From: Paraglaciecola sp. MB-3u-78
Lineage (GTDB): Bacteria > Pseudomonadota > Gammaproteobacteria > Enterobacterales > Alteromonadaceae
Assembly (NCBI RefSeq): GCF_002835935.1
Contig: NZ_PJCF01000003.1
Coordinates: 248,001 to 312,000, forward strand
Direction: 5' to 3'
DNA length: 64,000 nt
Made by a program: the position numbers and the translations under genes. A model generated the notes under the pieces. It had not been told where the DNA came from, did no database searches, and was given only the letters and a program-made list of their open reading frames with translations. Below are positions 45,135 through 53,466 of the stretch, piece after piece (the first letter of the stretch is position 1; every line of letters begins with the position of its first letter).

Positions 45135-45890
45135 ATGCAAATCACTGATCTTGCTGAAGAACAAAAGCTTACTCCCCTAATTCGTTAAGCATTTCGTCCT
45201 ATGTTCCTATTTGGTGCGATATTTAGCACTATCGCGATGCTGTTATGGGGCTTGGCTTTAATGGGCCATATTCAATTACGCACTTTTGCTAATATCTTAT
45301 TTTGGCATAGCCATGAGATGTTATTTGGTTTTGTCAGTGCCATTTTTGTAGGTTTTTTACTGACAGCGGTACAAAATTGGACAGGGCTTAGAGCGCCATA
45401 CAACAAAACCCTGCTTTTTATCTCTCTGCTTTGGCTAAGTGGGCGTCTAGTGTTGTTATTTGGGCAAGATTTATCTGTCTATATAGTTGCTGCCATCGAT
45501 TTAAGCTTTTTGCCTATTTGTGCGGTATTGCTGGCGCGGCCATTAATTAAGTCGAATCAACAACGGAATTTATTTTTTGTACCAGTATTGTTTTTAATTA
45601 CACTTTGTAATGCCCTAATGTACATTGGCGTTGAAACAGGTCGCTATGATATTCAACAGTTAGGCTCACAAAATGCAGTTTGGCTAGTGACATTATTAAT
45701 CGCCATAGTGGGTGGGCGAGTCATTCCAATGTTCACCGCCAATGGCACACAAACTGCAAAAGTAGCCTCCATCATTTGGTTGGATCGCATATCACTAGGC
45801 TCACTTTGGCTAATATTCATTCTACACTTTTCCACCCTTGCTAAATTTATCCCCAATTCAGGGTTAAGTGGCTTATTTGCCTTTAGCAAC
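45135..45890 (+). pseudogene. nnrS: NnrS-family haem-copper membrane protein gene, interrupted
   Basis: Starting at ATG 45135 the frame reads MQITDLAEEQKLTPLIR, then a TAA stop at 45186, then AFRPMFLFGAIFS. In intact NnrS proteins this is one continuous N-terminus, so the stop looks like a Leu (TTA) to TAA change. The remaining frame (45201 on) gives about six membrane helices with WHSHEMLFGFVSAIFVGFLL and GGRVIPMFTANG. It is cut off near residue 235 by an IS1182-type fragment, whereas the family has about 390-400 residues. NnrS counters nitric-oxide stress in relatives. Confidence 0.87.
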
Positions 45891-46043
45891 AACACGCTCA
45901 AATCCAAGTGTTTCAAGTTCTAAACCCTCCACAAATAAATCCACGACTCGAACCGGATTATCTTCAGTAACAAAGTCATCAAGCGTTTCTGGAAACAAGG
46001 TGGTTTGTGTTCTTGACTGACCTAAAATATGATGAGCCATCAT
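45885..46043 (-). pseudogene. N-terminal fragment of an IS1182-family transposase
   Basis: On the minus strand from ATG 46043 the frame reads MMAHHILGQSRTQTTLFPET then LDDFVTEDNPVRVVDLFVEG and LELETLGFERVVAKG. This is the standard opening of IS1182-type transposases. Only about 52 residues remain before the sequence merges into the nnrS remnant, so this is one end of an insertion sequence left after deletion. Confidence 0.83.
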
Positions 46044-46322
46044 GTTTTCTCTATGGTTTAGTTGACCATATAATTATACCAAAATTGGTGATTTAATAGG
46101 CGGCAACATTAAGAATGTTTGATCATAAAAACATAGAGCTTAGACCAAAAGGTGATCAATAGTTTTCACACAGCCTGTCGCACTTGCTGTCTAATTACTC
46201 AACTGTCCACTTTAGTGGTCGGCTGTTTTAAAAATAGAATCCTCTGACTGTTATTAACGAGTCGAAAATTTGCCGTATGAAAATCCATTAACATGAATTT
46301 TGTGATGAAATACAATTGTTTA

Positions 46323-47554
46323 ATAGGCTAGGGCGTTTTCACTTTCATTTTTCTATACATGCGAAACTACCCAAGCCCATTTTTGTTGCTTTCTGCTTAG
46401 TTCTCAGTAATCTGCCAAACCGACACTGTACCGCTAACTTCATTACCGATAATAACTAAAGCGTTACCTGTTGGGCTATTGGTAGCATCAACAAACGTCA
46501 TGCCTTCTGGGCCGCTGTCACCCTCTATGTTGCCACCTTCGGTAAGACCGCGGTTAATCACATAATCCACAAACTTAGTAGCATAAGGGTTGGTGACATC
46601 GTAAACAAAAATGCCGCCCATACGCTCTAAACCAATAAACGCATAGGTTTTGTCGCCTACTTGCCCTACTGTTAATGCTTCAGGCTCTGGACCTTTATTT
46701 GCAGAACGAGAGTCTCCTTCATTTTTGTCGTTGTTGTTATTAAAAGTATTGCCATGGATAGAAGCAGTAATGCGCTCAAAGTCATCACCCGAATCAAACA
46801 CCACTAGACCATTACTGTCCCAGATAGTGAATGAACGGGCACCATAGGCGTAAAGCGCTTCATATTTACCATCATTGTCACTGTCACCTAACTCTTCTGT
46901 CACGGTTAAACGCCCTAGAGGATAAGCAGTGAAATCAAAATCTCTTGGGTCATCACCGGCTATGGTGTCCAGATTAGAGCCGAGTTCATAATTAAGGCGG
47001 CGGGCTTGAGTTTCTTCGGTGAAAGACAAACAACCATCAACTTGGTCAAAGTCTTGGCCACCTGCTGCATCGCATAAGTCTTGGTCTTGTTCGCCGTTTG
47101 CATTTAAGGTGTCGAAGAAATACTCCCTTGCATCACCTTCGTTTGCGGTCAACAAAAAGTGAGCGTCTTTCCACTGATATGAGGCGATGGTATCAGGCAT
47201 GTACATACCGTACAGGTCCTCATATTGACCAAAACTCACTGTACCATCTTCCATGCCATCTATCTGATAGCTACTCCAGTCTTTAAAACCAAGCCCAATC
47301 ACTTTTACACTGTTGTCGGTTAAATCAATAATGGCTAAACCGTTGTTTTCTTGAAGTGTGACGTAGGCAACTTCATTGGTAGTAGTGATGTATTCTGGCT
47401 CTAAATCTTGCGCCACTGTTGTGGTGATCAAAGTGCCATTGATAGTACGACCTGATGGATTAGGGAAGTGCATGCCCTTAGCTTCAAGCTCAGCTTGTTT
47501 GCCGTTATAGTCAGAGAAGCTGATAGTGGTTGATGTGTCGCTGGGCATATCGTT
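46323..47554. repeat. 1,232-bp direct repeat, copy 2
   Basis: Same sequence as 39915-41146, here inside the full-length choice-of-anchor I gene and its 3' flank. The pair flanks a 5,176-bp block containing the RAYT element and the broken anaerobic genes. Confidence 0.93.
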
Positions 47555-48253
47555 TGCAATGTTGATGACTGATATCGAACCTTCTGGATCAATATTGTAA
47601 TCACCACTTGGCTCACCTTCATTAGCCGTTAATACTTTGCTGGCATCGGGTGTGAAAGTCACCATATCGGGTAAGTTGCCAACTTCAACCGCTTTTACAA
47701 AAATGGGCGAGGTCGTATTTATGCCGTTATAAAACAATACCAAACCATTGGTTGCTTTATCTTTAGCGGGCACGGCCACAGCCATCCAGTCACCAGATAC
47801 TGCAACACTTGTGGGGCCAGCTAATATAATGCCATCTTGCACAGTGGGCAGAACGAGTGCTGTCGATGTTAGATTTTCACTGGATAGAGGATTGGTCAAA
47901 GCTTCTGAGGTCAAAGATGAGGCATCAATGATTTCAATGGTTGGTTCATCAGCGGCACTATTGATTGAATAGATAGTGTTGGAGGCGGGGTGAAATTGCA
48001 CAATTTCTGCCGCGCCTTCAGGATCGCTGGGGTTAAGTTGGATGCGCCCAACCAAACTCAGACTAATACTAATACTCGCATTGGCGTTTTGACCATTAAT
48101 GCCATCACTACCATCTGTTCCAGGGTTACCCAATTCACCTTGAGTGCCAATCGCACCGGGTTCACCATCATCACCTTCTAAGAAACAACCCGTTAGAGAT
48201 AAGCTCATTGCTAAGGCAAGGGCTGAATACTTAAAACATTTAACTACTGACAT
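46397..48253 (-). CDS. Choice-of-anchor I family lipoprotein (phosphate-regulated)
   Basis: A 618-residue exported protein. Residues 1-22 are a lipoprotein signal (LSLTGC, Cys23). Next is a short collagen-like run of Gly-X-Y triplets (GDDGEPGAIGTQGELGNPG), then a beta-propeller-like domain (VVSGDWMAVAVPAKD-type repeats, MVTFTPDASKVLTANEGEPS, FLLTANEGDAREYF, GNEVSGTVSVWQI), the choice-of-anchor I family. Some relatives are annotated as alkaline phosphatases or phytase-like; two tandem Pho boxes upstream support a role in phosphorus acquisition, but the enzymatic activity is inference. AAGGAAAAAACTG precedes the ATG. Confidence 0.87.
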   Translation of the reverse strand: MSVVKCFKYSALALAMSLSLTGCFLEGDDGEPGAIGTQGELGNPGTDGSDGINGQNANASISISLSLVGRIQLNPSDPEGAAEIVQFHPASNTIYSINSAADEPTIEIIDASSLTSEALTNPLSSENLTSTALVLPTVQDGIILAGPTSVAVSGDWMAVAVPAKDKATNGLVLFYNGINTTSPIFVKAVEVGNLPDMVTFTPDASKVLTANEGEPSGDYNIDPEGSISVINIANDMPSDTSTTISFSDYNGKQAELEAKGMHFPNPSGRTINGTLITTTVAQDLEPEYITTTNEVAYVTLQENNGLAIIDLTDNSVKVIGLGFKDWSSYQIDGMEDGTVSFGQYEDLYGMYMPDTIASYQWKDAHFLLTANEGDAREYFFDTLNANGEQDQDLCDAAGGQDFDQVDGCLSFTEETQARRLNYELGSNLDTIAGDDPRDFDFTAYPLGRLTVTEELGDSDNDGKYEALYAYGARSFTIWDSNGLVVFDSGDDFERITASIHGNTFNNNNDKNEGDSRSANKGPEPEALTVGQVGDKTYAFIGLERMGGIFVYDVTNPYATKFVDYVINRGLTEGGNIEGDSGPEGMTFVDATNSPTGNALVIIGNEVSGTVSVWQITEN

Positions 48254-48304
48254 CAGTTTTTTCCTTTATATGCTGTTTAATTACAAGCAGCATATGAAAG
48301 TCCG

Positions 48305-48344
48305 ATGACAGTAATGTGATAGAGAAATGACAGCTTTATGACAT
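48305..48344 (-). promoter_or_regulatory. Tandem Pho boxes upstream of the choice-of-anchor I gene
   Basis: Four 7-base direct repeats spaced exactly 11 bases apart (written on the plus strand): ATGACAG at 48305, GTGATAG at 48316, ATGACAG at 48327 and ATGACAT at 48338. Read on the gene's strand, 48344-48327 is ATGTCATAAAGCTGTCAT, close to the E. coli PhoB consensus CTGTCATAWAWCTGTCAY. The site lies 52-91 bp upstream of the start codon. Confidence 0.8.
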
Positions 48345-48354
48345 TAAAGAGCTT

Positions 48355-49098
48355 TTATAGAAATAAGCTTTTATCTAAGTCAGGAAACATTTGTGCAGAA
48401 GGTTGATGTTTTAGTTGTATAAATTCAGTTAGTTGTGGGACTCGCTCACAATATAATATATCTAGGGCAAGCCTATTATTTCCATACAAGCCTCTGTGGA
48501 TCATATTTGCAGAGAATAGCAGTACATCTCCTAACATCAGCGGTATTGAAACGCCATTTGCTAAGCTTTCAGAATGCTTATGGCCATTTTGCTCCAACCT
48601 GACTTGCAATTCCTCGTCAGTATCCCAGTTTATATGGGAGCCGGGGATCACCTCAACACCGGGATCCGCAGTCAGTGGAATTCTGACATGTAAGACTTCT
48701 GGTCCAGTCAGTGCCAATTTTTGCTGCTCAACCGTCAAATGGTATTGTGGATCACGATGCCAATAGTTGGCTTGTTTGGTATTGAAAGGGTCGAAAAATA
48801 ACTGAGTGCCCATAAACACGGGAGAGTGTACGACTTGGTTCACTGCTTCTAATAAGCGCATATCACTGATCAACGTAAATAAAACTAATCGTTGCGCTTC
48901 AGTCAAATATTGCTCAGACGTTAAGCCTGAACTATTAATCGCGCTCGTTTCATAAAAATCACGATTATCAGTACACCAAGCGTGGTGGAAAACGTCCACT
49001 ACTTGCTTAACCTTAGACAGGGAGGAAGGTACTAAAAACTTGTCTAGTTTTATAAATCCATTTTTGGCGAACTGTTGTTGGGTTTGCTCATTAACCAC
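48355..49098 (-). CDS. Phytanoyl-CoA dioxygenase (PhyH) family protein
   Basis: About 247 residues with the Fe(II)/2-oxoglutarate facial triad: His and Asp in YWHRDPQY and the distal His in NMIHRGLYGNNR, whose Arg would bind 2-oxoglutarate. PGVEVIPGSH is the usual PhyH segment. The substrate is unknown. A GTG at 49098 with GGAG six bases upstream fits the conserved N-terminus (NEQTQQQFAKNGFIKLDKFL); the longer ATG at 49134 would overlap ridA by 44 bp. Overlap with ridA suggests co-translation. Confidence 0.83.
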   Translation of the reverse strand: MVNEQTQQQFAKNGFIKLDKFLVPSSLSKVKQVVDVFHHAWCTDNRDFYETSAINSSGLTSEQYLTEAQRLVLFTLISDMRLLEAVNQVVHSPVFMGTQLFFDPFNTKQANYWHRDPQYHLTVEQQKLALTGPEVLHVRIPLTADPGVEVIPGSHINWDTDEELQVRLEQNGHKHSESLANGVSIPLMLGDVLLFSANMIHRGLYGNNRLALDILYCERVPQLTEFIQLKHQPSAQMFPDLDKSLFL

Positions 49099-49558
49099 TA
49101 AATGCTCCAATACACTCCACCTCAACCCGTGCATTAAGGGCTAAGCCGTTTGTAGCAAATGCACTGCGAGCAGGAAAGTGTTTTGGGAAATAGTCTGTAT
49201 AAACTAGATTAAAAGCGGGCCAATCTTTTATGTCTGCCAACATCACTGTGCATTTCACCAAGTCGTTCATAGTTAAACTATGTTTAGCCAAACTTGCCTG
49301 AATATTATCCATAGTTTGTTTTGTTTCTGCTTCAATCCCACCGGCAATCAGCTTACTGGTATTCGGTAGAGTGCCTAATTCGCCTGATAAAAATAACAAA
49401 TTTCCCACGCGCACCGCATTCGAAAACGGGTAATTGTTATCAATATTTCGCTGGGACGAAAAATATTCGACTGGCTCCCCTGATGCTTGCGGGGAAGGGG
49501 CGATGCTGCTCAAAACAGCGAAAAAGGTTGTTACTAACCTTAAATTTATAAAGTTCAA
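49091..49558 (-). CDS. Exported RidA/YjgF-family protein
   Basis: A 155-residue protein: an N-terminal signal-like hydrophobic stretch (residues 3-25), then a Rid domain (PFSNAVRVGNLLFLSGELGT; MDNIQASLAKHSLTMNDLVK; ARSAFATNGLALNARVEVEC). The Arg needed for enamine/imine deamination is present in NARVEVE. Most RidA proteins are cytoplasmic; this one should be exported. The start is TTG at 49558, five bases after GGAG. Its 3' end overlaps the PhyH start. Confidence 0.83.
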   Translation of the reverse strand: MNFINLRLVTTFFAVLSSIAPSPQASGEPVEYFSSQRNIDNNYPFSNAVRVGNLLFLSGELGTLPNTSKLIAGGIEAETKQTMDNIQASLAKHSLTMNDLVKCTVMLADIKDWPAFNLVYTDYFPKHFPARSAFATNGLALNARVEVECIGAFSG

Positions 49559-49567
49559 GATGGCTCC

Positions 49568-50116
49568 TTAATGGGTGTTATTAGTTGCTTTACTTTGTCT
49601 GCTACGTATACCGTAAACAACTAAATAGATTAAAATCATAGTTATAATTGCAAAGCCACTCCACTTTGTCGCTGTGACAAACCCAGCCGTATCTGCAATG
49701 ACAGAATGTTTTGTCGGGTAAGTACTGAGCAGAAAAATCAACATAGAGTTTTCAGTTAAGTCAAAAAGAACGACAACATAAGGTAAAAAAATTATTTTTT
49801 TAGGGAATGGGATAGAAAAGTTTTTTATGATTAAGGCCAGAATCATGGTCAATAACGTGCCATAAAAAATGGGGTAGGCTAGATCCACAGTTAACAAACC
49901 AATGATGTATCTGCCACGAATGGCTTCTCCATAACCCGTTAACATTTGATAAAGCGTGTCTTGGTTATACCAAAAGAGTAAGTCGAGTGGTCCAATACTG
50001 CCAGCGTTAATAATATTAGGTAAAAGATACAGCGGAAATATTAAATAAACTGCACACATGCCAATTATCAATCGAATGTTAGTCACTCTGAAGAACCAAA
50101 TAACAATATTTTCCAT
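49568..50116 (-). CDS. Hypothetical membrane protein, about four helices
   Basis: About 182 residues with hydrophobic segments near residues 14-35, 70-95, 105-125 and 150-172. The segment FDLTENSMLIFLLSTYP is polar and charged and could be a functional loop. I do not recognise the family. It lies nine bp upstream of ridA on the same strand, so it may share its transcript. A GTG at 50125 is an alternative start. Confidence 0.62.
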   Translation of the reverse strand: MENIVIWFFRVTNIRLIIGMCAVYLIFPLYLLPNIINAGSIGPLDLLFWYNQDTLYQMLTGYGEAIRGRYIIGLLTVDLAYPIFYGTLLTMILALIIKNFSIPFPKKIIFLPYVVVLFDLTENSMLIFLLSTYPTKHSVIADTAGFVTATKWSGFAIITMILIYLVVYGIRSRQSKATNNTH

Positions 50117-50325
50117 TACACACACATACCTTAAATAATAAGTTCCTTAGTGCCTACCATCTATCTAAACACATAGAAAAATCTAGAGGCTAAGTATTTT
50201 TATAACAAATTATCGTAAATTCATGGTGAACTGTGATGATTGTGTGTCTTACGCACTGTCATTTATGGGGTGTTTTTTTAAGCTGGTACATCAAAGGTTA
50301 ATATTCCAATGCCTTTAAACTAGGC

Positions 50326-51324
50326 CTAGTAGTAACGCAAGTCTTCTACTTTGCCCCAAAACACCCGATACGAAAACACGGTGTAAGCCAAAATGCAGGG
50401 GATGACTATTAACGCCCCATACAAAATAAAGCGCAGGGATTCAGGCGCGCTGGCTGCATCCCAAATAGTTAACTTTCCCGGAACTACATAAGGGTAGAAG
50501 CTAAAAGCGAGGCCACAAAAACAAAATACATAGACCACCACAGTGATAAGAAAGGGGAGCCAGCAACCGCTGTCATCTTTTAGTGGTAATTGCTTTAGCA
50601 CTAAATTACCAATAAATAACAAGGTAAAACAAACAAATGGCACAATAGCCATAAAATAGGCGAAAGGTGGGGTGGTCCAGCGCTCGAATACAAGTTGATT
50701 GATCAGTGGGTTCATAATACACACGGATAATATACCTACAAAACTGATTTTCCCCGTTAACTTGGCCCATTTTATAGCCCTTAATTGTAAGTCATCAGAG
50801 GTTTTTAATATCAGCCATGTACTGCCAATTAATGAGTAGGCACAAGTGACGCCTAACGCACTTAATGCCGCAAATGCATAAGCCATAAACGAATCTTCAA
50901 AGCCCATCACAAAGCTACCCAACATATACCCCTGACTGGCGGAGGCAATACAAGAACCTAATTTGAAAATCTGATTCCAACGGTGTTTGTTGACTTGTGC
51001 AACCTTGGCCCGAAAGTCAAAGGCCACACCACGTAATATCAAACCAACCAACATAATGGCAGAGGGTATATATAGCGCCTTTAAAATCACGTTATGGGCA
51101 CTGGGAAAAGCAATAAGTAACAGGCCTACAGCCAATACTAACCAGGTTTCATTGGCATCCCAAAAGGGGCCGATGGAGGCAATCATTTGGTCTGCTTGTT
51201 GATCATTGTTAAGGGGTAGCAATATGCCAACACCTAAATCGTAGCCGTCTAAAATGGCATACACAATTACAGATAACGCCATCAGTCCGGCGAAAATAAC
51301 AGGTAAGTTAGCGTCTGCAATCAT
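50326..51324 (-). CDS. cydB: Cytochrome bd-type quinol oxidase subunit II
   Basis: Second subunit of the bd oxidase; stabilises the haem-bearing CydA. The 332-residue membrane protein has the typical opening VIYAILDGYDLGVGILLP, IGPFWDANETWLVLAVGLLL and FSFYPYVVPGKLTIWDAASA. The ATG overlaps the cydA stop by four bases and has GGAG seven bases upstream. No cydX-like small ORF follows. Confidence 0.94.
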   Translation of the reverse strand: MIADANLPVIFAGLMALSVIVYAILDGYDLGVGILLPLNNDQQADQMIASIGPFWDANETWLVLAVGLLLIAFPSAHNVILKALYIPSAIMLVGLILRGVAFDFRAKVAQVNKHRWNQIFKLGSCIASASQGYMLGSFVMGFEDSFMAYAFAALSALGVTCAYSLIGSTWLILKTSDDLQLRAIKWAKLTGKISFVGILSVCIMNPLINQLVFERWTTPPFAYFMAIVPFVCFTLLFIGNLVLKQLPLKDDSGCWLPFLITVVVYVFCFCGLAFSFYPYVVPGKLTIWDAASAPESLRFILYGALIVIPCILAYTVFSYRVFWGKVEDLRYY

Positions 51325-52700
51325 GATAATTCTCCGGCTGTGGTGTTGGGTGTTTTGGGAAAGTGTTTTTGTTGCAGTCTTTCTTCAGGTTGGATTTCTT
51401 CTATCTCAACCGCTCTTCGAGCCATTAAAAATAGGGTATGTAAATAGGCAATTAACAAACCAACATACACTGATAAATACAAAATAAAGGTAAACATCAC
51501 GTTTTCTGGGGCAATGTCGGTAACGGCGTCCGATGTTTTTAGAAGGCCAGACACTAAATAAGGTTGGCGTCCAATTTCGGTGACATACCAACCTGCAAGT
51601 GTAGCGATCCAACCTGAAAAACTCATACCAATCAGGCTATACAACACACCTTTGCTTAGGGGTTGGTTTCGGATTAGTTTGAAGCTGGTAAACCAAGCAA
51701 TGATTAGCATTAACATGCCAGTACCTATCATGATCCGAAACCCATAAAACAACGGCGCCACAGGCGGATGTTCGCCGATAAAATCATTGAGGCCTTGAAC
51801 CTCCCCATCTGGGTCGTGGGTTAAAATGATGCTAGTGATATTTGGAATAGCTAACTCAAAATGATTGGTGCGATTTTTCTCGTCTGGTACTGCAAATAAT
51901 AAAAGCGGCACCCCTTTTTGGGTATCCCATATGCCTTCCATTGCCGCCACTTTTTGTGGTTGGTTCTCAAGGGTATTTAAACCATGTAAGTCACCGACAA
52001 ATATTTGCAAAGGCACCAGTATGGCGGCAACAAAAACAGCTGTTTTTAGTGCCAATCGTGGCGCTTTTTTATTGTCTCCCCTGACAATACGGTAGGCTGA
52101 AATACCAGCGATTAAAAATGATGCCGTTAGACCAGACGCTAACAACACGTGCGTCAAGCGGTAAGGAAATGAAGGGTTAAAAATGATGGCCCACCAATCT
52201 AATGCATGGGCCACACCGTCACGCATTTCATAACCTGCTGGGGTTTGCATCCAAGAATTAAGGGCGATAATCCAAAAAGCTGAAATGGTTGTGCCCACCG
52301 CCACCAATAACGTCGCTAGGGTATGCAACCAGCTTGGTACGCGGTGAATGCCAAATAACATCACGCCTAAAAACGTGGCTTCTAAAAAGAAAGCAGTGAG
52401 TACTTCATACCCTAAAAGTGGCCCAGCAATATTACCCACCGTCTCCATATATCCCGGCCAATTGGTGCCAAATTGGAATGACATAGTAATGCCACTGACC
52501 ACACCTAGGGCAAAAGTAAGCGCAAACACTTTTACCCAAAAACGATAGATACGCATCCAAACAGGATGCCTGCTGATATTAAAGCGTACTTTGAAATAGA
52601 ATAAGAACCAGCCCAAAGCGATGCTAATACTGGGAAATAAAATATGAAAACTGATGTTGGTCGCAAATTGTAAGCGAGACAACAGGAAGACGTCAGCCAC
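51321..52700 (-). CDS. cydA: Cytochrome bd-type quinol oxidase subunit I, CIO-like
   Basis: Reduces O2 to water with quinol electrons in the inner membrane. The 459-residue protein has His19 as a haem ligand (RLQFATNISFHILFPS) and the Q-loop start GDLHGLNTLENQPQKVAAME. The Q-loop is short, as in cyanide-insensitive oxidases (CioA), and the protein is about 60 residues shorter than E. coli CydA. The start is GTG at 52700 preceded by GAGGTGTCCC. A GbsR/MarR regulator gene lies 77 bp upstream on the same strand. Confidence 0.94.
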   Translation of the reverse strand: MADVFLLSRLQFATNISFHILFPSISIALGWFLFYFKVRFNISRHPVWMRIYRFWVKVFALTFALGVVSGITMSFQFGTNWPGYMETVGNIAGPLLGYEVLTAFFLEATFLGVMLFGIHRVPSWLHTLATLLVAVGTTISAFWIIALNSWMQTPAGYEMRDGVAHALDWWAIIFNPSFPYRLTHVLLASGLTASFLIAGISAYRIVRGDNKKAPRLALKTAVFVAAILVPLQIFVGDLHGLNTLENQPQKVAAMEGIWDTQKGVPLLLFAVPDEKNRTNHFELAIPNITSIILTHDPDGEVQGLNDFIGEHPPVAPLFYGFRIMIGTGMLMLIIAWFTSFKLIRNQPLSKGVLYSLIGMSFSGWIATLAGWYVTEIGRQPYLVSGLLKTSDAVTDIAPENVMFTFILYLSVYVGLLIAYLHTLFLMARRAVEIEEIQPEERLQQKHFPKTPNTTAGELS

Positions 52701-52777
52701 GGGACACCTCTATTTAAATGTGGGAAAGTTTGTAACGCGTTGTTAGCTACTTGATAATTTATACTTTGCCGAGCGGC

Positions 52778-53329
52778 TTATTCATTACTTCGTTTTAATA
52801 ATTTATCTTTCATATCCAATACTTTGCCAACACCCGAGCCTAACTTCATCAGAGTATCGAGTTTTTCTGGACTCAACCGCTGTAACTCGCTTGACCACTT
52901 GGTGATACCTTCAAGTAAGTCATGCACTTCTTTGAGTTTATCTTGTGCGTGTTGTTCTTGTTCATTGGCTGGTGTATCAAGCAGAATATCTCGTAACAAG
53001 GAAAGGGTAGGATCCATTTCTCGTTTACGACGCTCTTCAAACACCCGATTCGCCATATCCCAAATACTGCCATTAGTTTGAAAGTAATCTTTTCTGTCAG
53101 CAGGTTTATGCTGCAGTTGAATCAACTGCCAAGACTGCAATTCCTTCAATCCCATACTCACATTGCCGCGAGAAATGCTCAGCGCTTCAGCAATTTGATT
53201 CGCGCTAATAGGATCTTTGGTGATCACCAGCAACGCATACATTTGCCCAACAGTGCGATTAAACCCCCAGCGACTTCCCATTTCACCAAAGTGCATAACG
53301 AAGGTTTCAATCATAGGTGTCATTTTCAT
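52778..53329 (-). CDS. GbsR/MarR-family transcriptional regulator
   Basis: A 183-residue winged-helix protein (GFNRTVGQMYALLVITKDPI; NQIAEALSISRGNVSMGLKELQSWQLIQ; KPADRKDYFQT) with a C-terminal helical region. GbsR-type proteins control osmolyte or respiratory genes. Its position directly upstream of cydAB on the same strand implies that it regulates that operon and possibly itself. A palindrome 22 bp before its start is a candidate operator. Confidence 0.87.
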   Translation of the reverse strand: MKMTPMIETFVMHFGEMGSRWGFNRTVGQMYALLVITKDPISANQIAEALSISRGNVSMGLKELQSWQLIQLQHKPADRKDYFQTNGSIWDMANRVFEERRKREMDPTLSLLRDILLDTPANEQEQHAQDKLKEVHDLLEGITKWSSELQRLSPEKLDTLMKLGSGVGKVLDMKDKLLKRSNE

Positions 53330-53350
53330 TTTTCTGTTCCAAACATTCTG

Positions 53351-53374
53351 AAGTTTCAGTAATTATTGAAACTT
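53351..53374. promoter_or_regulatory. Candidate operator of the GbsR/MarR-like regulator
   Basis: Perfect inverted repeat AAGTTTCA-N8-TGAAACTT located 22 bp upstream of the regulator's start codon. The arm spacing (16 bp centre to centre) suits a winged-helix dimer. Autoregulation is inference. Confidence 0.6.
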
Positions 53375-53385
53375 TAGGGTTTTTT

Positions 53386-53399
53386 TTGATCTAGGTCAA
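53386..53399. promoter_or_regulatory. Candidate FNR/Anr box
   Basis: TTGATCTAGGTCAA differs by one base from the FNR consensus TTGATNNNNATCAA. It lies 57 bp upstream of the regulator start, a position that would allow anaerobic or microaerobic control of the regulator-cydAB unit. Confidence 0.6.
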
Positions 53400-53466
53400 G
53401 TCATATCTAAGATATGTGTGGATTCTAAGTTGAGTTGAAATGGATTCTCAATTTATTGTCTTGGTT

